From positions 1 to 9,962 of the forward strand of contig JAJPKI010000013.1 in the NCBI GenBank assembly GCA_021323835.1: 9,962 nucleotides of DNA, written 5' to 3'. This DNA is from Verrucomicrobiota bacterium. Lineage in GTDB: Bacteria > Verrucomicrobiota > Verrucomicrobiia > Limisphaerales > UBA11358. Shown here piece by piece: positions 5,130 through 9,962 of this stretch (position 1 is its first letter; the number at the start of each line of letters is the position of its first letter). The notes under the pieces were generated by a model that worked only from the letters and a program-made list of their open reading frames with translations, was not told where the DNA came from and did no database searches. The translations under genes were made by a program, and so were the position numbers.

Positions 5130-7019
5130 ATGCAAGAATTGGATGACAACGCTTTGTTGCGCGAATACGCCGCCAATAATTCTGAAAGCGCCTTTTCCAC
5201 GCTCATCGCCAGGCACATCAACAAAGTTTATTCCACCGCCTTGCGCCACACGAATAATCCGCATCACGCGGAAGAAATCACGCAAGCGGTTTTTATTATT
5301 CTCGCGACGAAAGCAAATAAATTGTCGCGCCATCCCATGCTTTCGGGTTGGCTGCATCAAACGGCGCGATTAGCCGCTATCACTTTTTTGCGCGGCGAAA
5401 TCCGGCGCACACGCCGCGAACAGGAGGCATGCATGCAAACTTTATCCGATGAAATCGAACCAAACCTGTGGTCACAACTCGCTCCATTGCTCGATTCGGC
5501 AATCGCCGGCCTCGGCGACAAAGACCGTTACGCGATTGTGCTGCGGTTCTTCGACGGCAAAAGCATGAAGGAAATCGGCGATGCTCTCGGCAATAACGAA
5601 GACGCAGCCAAAGTGCGAGTGAATCGCGCATTGGAAAAATTACGGAAATTATTTTTGAAGCGCGGCGTTGATTCAACGACCGCGGCAATCGCCGAAACGA
5701 TTTCAAATAATTCAATTCAATCTGCACCTGCCGTCCTAATCAAAACAACAACTGCCGTGGCGCTGGCCAAGGGCGCGACGGCTTCGCTTTCCGCCGCCGC
5801 CATTGCAAAGGCAACGCTGTTTACAATGAAAGTAAAATCCATTGTTGTGACGGGCGCGGTGGTTGTCGTCATTGGCGCGGGAATCGGTTCGTTCATTTTT
5901 TCGCATTTCTTTCATTCATCGCCGCCGGCGGTCGCAGTTCCCATCAAACCGGCTAACAGCGATTACGTAGAATTCGGCGCTTACCTTGAATCAGTTGCCG
6001 TGCTCGGCCAGCAATATCCTGACCTGCTCGACCGTGTTTCGAAAAATTACAAGGACAACCGGTTTTTGAGTGAAGTTGATCCGGACACGCGGCGCACGAC
6101 GAATTCGCCGCCGTCGGCTCACATCAAATCACTTTTCACTTCATCGGCAAACGGTGTGGCGGATTATCTGGCGTCGCTTACTTCCACGAACGGCGCGCTC
6201 ATGGCCAATGGCTATTTCCATTATGACTTTACTAACGGCTCGCCGTATCTCGGCAAGCGCATCCGGCTTACCGGCTGGATAAAAACCAAAGACGTCGTTA
6301 ATTGGGCGGCGGCAAGCCTCGTCGTCTCGGATGAAGCCGGACACGTTTACGGCTGCGACCCGATGAGCGACCGTCCGATTAGCGGCACGACGGATTGGCA
6401 GCAGATTGAAATCGTCACGCAACTTCCGGACAAACCATGTTTCACTTATTTCGGGCCGTCTCTTTACGGCGCTGGCGAAATCTGGGCGGATGATTTTCAA
6501 ATTGACGTTGTTCCCGACAACACGCCGATTACCGACGATCGCATTTGGCACGTGTGGAGTCCGAATCCAAATGATTTTTCTGAAGTAACAGATTACAAAG
6601 TCACGCACGACGGCCATTCGAGTCTTTGCATCACTTACATTCCGTCCGGCAACGCGCCCAAAGGTTCGTGGATGTGGTGGGGTCAGGACATTCGCGCGAC
6701 GGAAAAATATGCCGGCCATTTGGTGCGCATGACGGTTTGGACGAAAACGGAAATTGTCGGCGGCAGTTTGCGACCGAATCTCCGTCCGAAAGGCGCGAAT
6801 TTTAAATTGCTCGCGCAAGACAAAATGCTCGGCGCGAGCGGACGCGTCAACGGCACGACGGATTGGGCGCAGCAAACCATCATCTGCAATATTCCAAAAG
6901 GGACCTGGTGTCTCGACACGGGATTTGCCTTTCACGGCAGCGGCAAGGTTTGGATTGATATGGATTCGCTCAAATATGAAATCATTGACAATCCGAACAA
7001 ACCAAAACTCATCCGCTAA
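5130..7019 (+). CDS. ECF-type sigma factor fused to a membrane helix and two extracytoplasmic jelly-roll-like modules (copy B)
   Basis: This encodes 629 residues and is a tandem paralogue of the gene at 3223 with the same architecture. Sigma region 2 is at about 21-93 (HHAEEITQAVFIIL) and region 4 at about 118-175 (SMKEIGDALGNNEDAAKVRV). The linker is at 177-235 and the membrane helix at about 237-258 (SIVVTGAVVVVIGAGIGSFIF). A longer spacer (about 262-316) comes next. Then come module 1 at about 317-471, with SAHIKS, GKRIRLTGWIKT, GTTDWQQIEIVTQLPD and IWADDFQID, and module 2 at about 472-618, with HDGHSS, GHLVRMTVWTKT, GTTDWAQQTI and VWIDMDSLKYE. The extra spacer before module 1 is the main difference from copy A. 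The repeated TDW and W.DD strands are shared with sugar-binding-like domains found in other bacterial regulators, so an extracytoplasmic ligand is likely, identity unknown. The ATG at 5130 has only a weak upstream ribosome site. Confidence 0.9.
   Translation: MQELDDNALLREYAANNSESAFSTLIARHINKVYSTALRHTNNPHHAEEITQAVFIILATKANKLSRHPMLSGWLHQTARLAAITFLRGEIRRTRREQEACMQTLSDEIEPNLWSQLAPLLDSAIAGLGDKDRYAIVLRFFDGKSMKEIGDALGNNEDAAKVRVNRALEKLRKLFLKRGVDSTTAAIAETISNNSIQSAPAVLIKTTTAVALAKGATASLSAAAIAKATLFTMKVKSIVVTGAVVVVIGAGIGSFIFSHFFHSSPPAVAVPIKPANSDYVEFGAYLESVAVLGQQYPDLLDRVSKNYKDNRFLSEVDPDTRRTTNSPPSAHIKSLFTSSANGVADYLASLTSTNGALMANGYFHYDFTNGSPYLGKRIRLTGWIKTKDVVNWAAASLVVSDEAGHVYGCDPMSDRPISGTTDWQQIEIVTQLPDKPCFTYFGPSLYGAGEIWADDFQIDVVPDNTPITDDRIWHVWSPNPNDFSEVTDYKVTHDGHSSLCITYIPSGNAPKGSWMWWGQDIRATEKYAGHLVRMTVWTKTEIVGGSLRPNLRPKGANFKLLAQDKMLGASGRVNGTTDWAQQTIICNIPKGTWCLDTGFAFHGSGKVWIDMDSLKYEIIDNPNKPKLIR
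5422..5435 (+). promoter_or_regulatory. Internal Shine-Dalgarno plus ATG in sigma gene B
   Basis: AGGAGG (5422-5427) is followed after 5 bases by in-frame ATG 5433 (codon 102), matching the site in copy A. The upstream 14 bases CGCGAACAGGAGGC are identical in both genes. The protein reads REQEA-x-MQT here, a motif that recurs in this sigma family, so protein constraint alone may explain it. Confidence 0.3.
5652..5786 (+). repeat. Juxtamembrane island nearly identical to 3745-3879
   Basis: This is the second copy of the 45-codon island (residues 175-219 in both proteins, beginning FLKRGVDSTTAAIAE). All 10 base differences from copy A are silent. Confidence 0.85.
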
Positions 7020-7032
7020 CTTGCAAACGTTT

Positions 7033-7299
7033 ATGACAACCCAACTGTTCAAACGGAAAATTGTCGCGGACAAAAATGTTGCGCACGTCTGCCAAATCAT
7101 TTGTTCCATCGTTTCCGGATTGGTGATGGTGCTTGGCATCCGGCGGCTCACGACATTGGATTTAGACGAAGCGCAATTATATTTGGCGTTGACTGGCACG
7201 CTGTTTCTCTCCGGCATTTTTATTGTGCTCGCGTTTCTCTGTCGCATTTGGCGAAAGACAGAAGAATGCGCAAAGGAAATTCCCCGTTCCGGTTTCTAA
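7033..7299 (+). CDS. Small two-helix membrane protein, unknown function
   Basis: This encodes 88 residues; no family is recognised. A basic N-terminus (MTTQLFKRKIVADKN) precedes a hydrophobic segment at about 17-36. A charged loop RRLTTLDLDEA follows, then a second hydrophobic segment at about 48-70 and a basic cytoplasmic tail (RIWRKTEE). It starts 13 bases after the stop of sigma gene B and ends 12 bases before the next ATG, so it is very probably in the same transcript. The same frame is open upstream through the sigma gene in an overlapping phase, but the ATG at 7033 gives the compact protein that fits the spacing; there is no clear ribosome site. Confidence 0.65.
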   Translation: MTTQLFKRKIVADKNVAHVCQIICSIVSGLVMVLGIRRLTTLDLDEAQLYLALTGTLFLSGIFIVLAFLCRIWRKTEECAKEIPRSGF

Positions 7300-7311
7300 C
7301 CAATCGAAGCC

Positions 7312-7650
7312 ATGTCGAAGACGAAAATCAAAACAACAATTGTCATCTGCATCGTCGTGCTGCTGGCAATAATTGGAGTTTTCATTTTCAAAAAACATCG
7401 GCAAGAAGTTTACGCGCAACAATTCGTCGGCAATTGGGAAGGCACAATGTCCCTGGGTCCGGGACACGGCCCTTATCGCTGGCGCGTAGTCGTAAAAATT
7501 TCCAGCGACGACGGTGTGAACCATGTGCTGATTGACCAAATTGATTACGGCACCAAAAATAACATAGCCGAACACGTGACCGCGGGAAAATTGGCGGTTG
7601 ATTTCAGCTCCGACTCGTTCAGCTATCACGGCGTCCTGCACAATAACTGA
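7312..7650 (+). CDS. N-terminal fragment: membrane anchor plus truncated lipocalin-like repeat 1
   Basis: This encodes 112 residues. The basic start MSKTKIK is followed by a hydrophobic anchor at about 9-26 (IVICIVVLLAIIGVFIF). A beta-rich domain begins at about 37 (QFVGNWEGTMSLGPG) and stops at HGVLHNN, before its last two strands. Those strands (GIWRWGQAQLLLNLEK) are encoded in the same frame just after the TGA. The domain resembles the beta-barrel domain that precedes some alpha/beta hydrolases in Bacteroidetes and Acidobacteria (pattern 'GxWxGxL...'). As it stands, the fragment would be a membrane-tethered, incompletely folded domain. The start lies 12 bases after the preceding gene. Confidence 0.6.
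   Translation: MSKTKIKTTIVICIVVLLAIIGVFIFKKHRQEVYAQQFVGNWEGTMSLGPGHGPYRWRVVVKISSDDGVNHVLIDQIDYGTKNNIAEHVTAGKLAVDFSSDSFSYHGVLHNN
7648..7650 (+). other. In-frame TGA splitting the gene
   Basis: TGA is the only stop between codon 1 (7312) and codon 371 (8422). TGA also ends the WD40 gene (1560-1562) and this gene itself (8422-8424), so it is a true stop in this genome. Confidence 0.8.
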
Positions 7651-7743
7651 AACGAACTCCGCGGAATTTGGAGATGGGGACAGGCGCAACTTTTATTGAA
7701 TCTGGAAAAAACAAATAATCCCGACCTGATTCCCGAGCCGTTG

Positions 7744-8424
7744 ATGCCGGATGAAATTGCGCAGCGCACGGGAGCAAATTGGCAAGGACTTTGGAAAAGC
7801 ACGCTGACCAACGGCGTTTCCGTTCAGCGGGCGTATTTGAAAATTGTCGAGCCGACCAATGACAGCATTCGCGCAGAATGGGACAACATTGATTTGCCAT
7901 ATTTGATTCATTATCCGGCAATCATTTCGAATTACAGCCGGTCTCATCTGCGATTTGTCGTGAACGGCATCGGTGGAACTTACAACGGGAACCTGGACGA
8001 CAGCGGCAACACAATCACCGGAAGATGGCGGCAAGCCACTTTCACGCCGATGACGTTTGTGCGTGTTGACCCGCACGATGAAGAGCAAGCGCTCGATGCC
8101 GGAAAAAATTATAATTACACCAACGACACTGAATTGCCCGGACATTGGAGCGGAACGCTGCCAAAAATTTCTGGAGTTCAATTGCGAATCGTCCTGCACA
8201 TCGCTTCTTTGTCCGACGGCGCGCTTTCTGTCGCGATGGACAGTCCTGACAGGGCGATTTTCCGCGTTCCGCTGGGCATTCAATTTACACCAACAGCCGT
8301 TCGCATAAGCGGCAAAGACGGTAAGCCGATATTCGACGGGAAACTCTCGGGCGGCAAACTTTCCGGCACATGGATAATTAACAACCATCCTGAACCGCTG
8401 ACGCTCGAAAGGAATAAATCATGA
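7744..8424 (+). CDS. C-terminal fragment: lipocalin-like repeats 2 and 3
   Basis: From the ATG at 7744 this gives 226 residues; a TTG at 7696 would give 242. Neither start has a good ribosome site, as expected if the piece is normally the continuation of the gene at 7312. Repeat 2 runs from about TGANWQGLWKSTL to FTPMTFVRVD. Repeat 3 runs from LPGHWSGTL through LRIVLHIASLSDGALSVAMD to LSGTWIINNHPEPLTLERN. Repeat 3 is the clearest match to the domain found before some alpha/beta hydrolases, whose typical form is 'LRIVFHI...G.L.ATMDSPDQ...IP'. No hydrolase domain follows here. Without the upstream half there is no export signal, so a re-initiated product would stay in the cytoplasm. Its stop overlaps the next start (ATGA). 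Confidence 0.6.
   Translation: MPDEIAQRTGANWQGLWKSTLTNGVSVQRAYLKIVEPTNDSIRAEWDNIDLPYLIHYPAIISNYSRSHLRFVVNGIGGTYNGNLDDSGNTITGRWRQATFTPMTFVRVDPHDEEQALDAGKNYNYTNDTELPGHWSGTLPKISGVQLRIVLHIASLSDGALSVAMDSPDRAIFRVPLGIQFTPTAVRISGKDGKPIFDGKLSGGKLSGTWIINNHPEPLTLERNKS
8408..8413 (+). promoter_or_regulatory. Ribosome binding site of the second prepilin-like gene
   Basis: AAAGGA ends 7 bases before ATG 8421, within the last codons of the preceding gene. With the ATGA overlap it points to translational coupling. Confidence 0.6.
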
Positions 8425-9191
8425 ATTCCCGACGCGCATTTACGCTGATCGAATTGCTCGTGGTCATTGCCATCATCGGAATCCTGGCATCGCTATTGTT
8501 TCCTGCCTTTGCCTCCGCAAAAAGAAAAGCGCAGCAAATCGCCTGCCTGAACAATGTCCGGCAATTGACGCTGGCGAGTTCCATTTATGCCGGCGACACC
8601 GGTTCTCATGCCGCTTACAATTTTGCCAATAATCTTTGGATGGGCCTGGACTACTACGGAAGCCAAAAACAAATTTTGATTTGTCCCGCGACGCACGTGC
8701 CGGAACCGGCGCCCACAAATTATTTTATCGGCGCGGCTGACCTTCCGTGGGCGTGGCTGGACAACACCGGAACAAATATTTTTATCGGCAGCTACGGATT
8801 GAACGGCTGGCTTTACGACAAAGCGACTTTCGGCGGCGCGGCGCATCCCGAATTCATGATGAGCAAGGCGATGATGATTCAAAAAACTTCCTCGACGCCG
8901 ATTTTTTGCGACGCGATGTGGGACGACTTTTGGCCGCTGGAAACCGACCCGCCGAGTGACGACCTTTATCACGGCATTTTTCCGGAAACAGGCATGCAAC
9001 GCTGCACAATTGTGCGGCACGGCGCAGGAAATCCAGCAAGCGCGCCGCAAGTTTTCGACACAAGCCAGCGGTTGCCCGGCGCGGTTAACGTCGGAATGGC
9101 GGACGGCCATGTGGAATTGGTGAAATTGGAAAATCTTTGGAACCTCTACTGGCATTTGAATTGGCAAACACCTTCTCCACGACCGCAATAA
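8421..9191 (+). CDS. Prepilin-like (type II pseudopilin) protein
   Basis: This encodes 256 residues. A very short leader MNSRRA precedes Phe7 and the stretch FTLIELLVVIAIIGILASLL with Glu11 at +5, the N-terminal prepilin cleavage/methylation signature. Position -1 is Ala6 rather than the usual Gly, a variant often seen in such proteins from these phyla. The body contains YGLNGW (about 125-130) and ends with NVGMADGHVELVKLENLW, the C-terminal DG-H block of the same large family as the protein at 1576. The histidine of the H-X9-DG motif is displaced: His200 lies 27 residues before the DG. The gene overlaps the upstream stop by ATGA behind a good ribosome site. The product is likely inner-membrane anchored with an exported body; its role, whether pilus-like fibre or minor pseudopilin, is unknown. 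Confidence 0.9.
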   Translation: MNSRRAFTLIELLVVIAIIGILASLLFPAFASAKRKAQQIACLNNVRQLTLASSIYAGDTGSHAAYNFANNLWMGLDYYGSQKQILICPATHVPEPAPTNYFIGAADLPWAWLDNTGTNIFIGSYGLNGWLYDKATFGGAAHPEFMMSKAMMIQKTSSTPIFCDAMWDDFWPLETDPPSDDLYHGIFPETGMQRCTIVRHGAGNPASAPQVFDTSQRLPGAVNVGMADGHVELVKLENLWNLYWHLNWQTPSPRPQ

Positions 9192-9362
9192 ATGGCGATT
9201 GAATTCAACCCTTGTCGCGAACCCCGCTTGAAACCGTGTGCGAGGCGCTGGCAACGGTCATTTGGCAGTAAAAATTCTTCAAAATACTTTGTCCACTTCG
9301 CCATTCATTGACTGCCGTGCGGTGGACATTCTTTGCTTTTTTGCGATTGATCGATGCAGGCG
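9192..9362 (+). other. Intergenic region between convergent genes
   Basis: If the minus-strand gene's true end is the stop at 9363-9365, this 171-base region is non-coding and holds mainly the second dispersed-repeat copy (9211-9304). I see no classical terminator. The frameshifted reading of the minus-strand gene continues through it to 9205. Confidence 0.5.
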
Positions 9363-9939
9363 TTATCCGCCGTATTGTTTTTTCAACTGGTTGAGATGCT
9401 CTGCCAATTGCGCAATCCATTCCATAATCGTCCGGCGAAAATCCGTCGAACCCGTAATGCTTTTGGTTATATTCCCGATTGCGCCACGCCAATCCGCCGC
9501 CCGCATACGAACTGGAAAAATTAAATCCCACTCGCGTGTAAAACTTTTTGCCCTCCACGCGTCCCTTCACAATATCCGGCATGCCGCCATCCATGACGGG
9601 CGTAAATTCCGTCACGCCAAAATTTTCGATGTCGCTCCACCGATATGTGATGGTTTGCAATGCCGAGCGGATGGTCAACCCCTCCGGTTTGGCTTCAAAC
9701 AACGCGCGCCGGGGCAACATTTGAATGACCGCAAAGACGGCAAGTCCACCAAACAGGATGATGCAGAAAATGGCCCATGGCACGGTCTCGAAATGCCATG
9801 TTCTTTGCAACGACCACCCCAATGCCGCGTAACTGCATATCAAAACACTAGTCTGCATAAGCCGAAATTTGTTGAAATGTAGAATGGTGATGTTAAAACC
9901 CTCTTGTAAATAGGGGCTATTCTGGTCAATCCCAGTCAT
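9205..9939 (-). CDS. Two-helix membrane protein with PH-like (STM3941-type) domain, C-terminus apparently frameshifted
   Basis: As read, this is 244 residues from ATG 9939; a GTG at 9948 sits just after an in-frame TAA and is the alternative. Two membrane helices lie at about 27-44 and 54-73. A domain follows at about 76-174: LFEAKPEGLTI, a WSDIENFGV strand and VGFNFSSSYAGGG, ending with GFSPDDYGM. This resembles STM3941-like / bacterial PH-type membrane proteins of unknown function, which usually close with 'YGM..E.LA..LN.W' and a stop. Here the frame instead runs on for about 70 unrelated residues through the repeat to a stop at 9205. The expected ending (EWIAQLAEHLNQLKKQYGG then TAA at 9363-9365) is present in another frame right after GM. 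The tail 175-244 is therefore probably an artefact of a frameshift. Confidence 0.65.
   Translation of the reverse strand: MTGIDQNSPYLQEGFNITILHFNKFRLMQTSVLICSYAALGWSLQRTWHFETVPWAIFCIILFGGLAVFAVIQMLPRRALFEAKPEGLTIRSALQTITYRWSDIENFGVTEFTPVMDGGMPDIVKGRVEGKKFYTRVGFNFSSSYAGGGLAWRNREYNQKHYGFDGFSPDDYGMDCAIGRASQPVEKTIRRITPASINRKKAKNVHRTAVNEWRSGQSILKNFYCQMTVASASHTVSSGVRDKG
9211..9304 (+). repeat. Dispersed repeat, copy 2
   Basis: This is the same-orientation partner of 3102-3198. After the core (9234-9256), the similarity continues with shorter matches (GGC.GTAAAAA, TTCAAAAT, ACTTTGT, ACTTCGCCAT), the last of which correspond to the promoter-like block at 3175-3200. No sigma gene follows. Confidence 0.65.
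9363..9424 (-). other. Out-of-frame native C-terminus and frameshift site
   Basis: On the minus strand, GGAATGGATTGCG (9423 down to 9411) is the switch point. Inserting one further GGAAT unit gives GGA-ATG-GAA-TGG-ATT-GCG (G-M-E-W-I-A) and joins the domain to the 19-residue helix ending at the TAA 9365-9363. A 5-base slippage deletion is the simplest explanation. Confidence 0.5.
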
Positions 9940-9962
9940 TGGCTCCACTTAAACAAATGATA

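Larger units (their letters stand above)
7312..8424 (+). pseudogene. Three-repeat lipocalin-like exported protein interrupted by an in-frame TGA
   Basis: The frame beginning at ATG 7312 continues past the TGA at 7648-7650 without any other stop to the TGA at 8422-8424, which would be 370 codons before the final stop. Read through, it gives an N-terminal membrane anchor and three copies of one domain of about 110 residues. The domain pattern is: GNWEGT/GLWKST/GHWSGT start, 'V.L.I...' strands, YxGxL turn, then 'G.W' and 'PLTL.R' end. The TGA falls exactly in the last turn of repeat 1: HNN-stop-NELRGIWRW aligns with LDDSGNTITGRWRQ of repeat 2, where the stop replaces a glycine. One base change (GGA to TGA) explains it. 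The two pieces are also listed separately. I favour a recent nonsense mutation in a gene otherwise kept intact. Confidence 0.65.

Noticed and set aside
6141..7247. Long minus-strand open frame of 368 codons opposite the second sigma gene
   Set aside because: It is antisense to a well-supported coding region, has low-complexity basic composition and shows no domain pattern; it is a shadow of the + strand codon bias.
7648..7680. TGA as selenocysteine or a reassigned sense codon
   Set aside because: Only a 4-base stem (CTCC/GGAG) lies downstream, the position is a turn glycine with no redox context, and TGA ends other genes in the window.
8493..9254. Minus-strand open frame of 253 codons opposite the second pilin gene
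   Set aside because: It is antisense to a clear prepilin gene and has arginine/alanine-rich shadow composition.
1..9962. CRISPR array, tRNA, rRNA, IS element or integrase
   Set aside because: I saw no regularly spaced repeats, cloverleaf, rRNA motifs, transposase or recombinase frames, or terminal inverted repeats on either strand.

Overview
The window looks like a chromosomal stretch of a soil-type verrucomicrobium, most likely near Pedosphaera / Limisphaerales. This is inferred from gene content, because there is no rRNA or marker gene here. The clues are the C-terminus of a TIGR03435/DUF3738 'soil-associated' protein, two ECF-type sigma factors fused through a membrane segment to extracytoplasmic domains, two prepilin-like proteins of the class so abundant in Verrucomicrobia and Planctomycetes, and a membrane-anchored WD40 propeller. 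Base composition is roughly balanced. TGA, TAA and the standard code are used normally.

Layout: nearly all genes lie on the + strand. Block 1 (1-3049) holds the tail of a TIGR03435 protein, a small two-helix membrane protein, a seven-bladed WD40 protein with an N-terminal membrane anchor, a prepilin-like protein with an H-X9-DG motif, and a secreted, C-terminally anchored beta-rich protein. Spacing is tight, so this may be one operon. A 173-base gap (3050-3222) holds a dispersed repeat and a promoter-like block. Block 2 (3223-8424+) begins with two tandem paralogous transmembrane sigma factors. They are followed by an 88-residue membrane protein, a three-repeat lipocalin-like secreted protein split by an in-frame TGA, and a second prepilin-like protein that overlaps its predecessor by ATGA. 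After 9191 a second copy of the dispersed repeat appears. The window then ends in a convergent minus-strand membrane protein whose C-terminus appears frameshifted.

How the genes may work together (inference): each sigma factor carries its own membrane anchor and two tandem jelly-roll-like modules outside the membrane, and no anti-sigma gene is nearby. This suggests one-piece surface-to-transcription sensors, possibly for a carbohydrate or cell-surface ligand. The neighbouring secreted proteins and pseudopilins would be cell-envelope partners or targets. The points most worth following are the transmembrane sigma pair with its 45-residue perfectly conserved juxtamembrane island, the promoter block shared by the two sigma genes, the repeat pair that shares part of that block, and two signs of recent gene decay (a nonsense codon and a probable 5-base slippage deletion).
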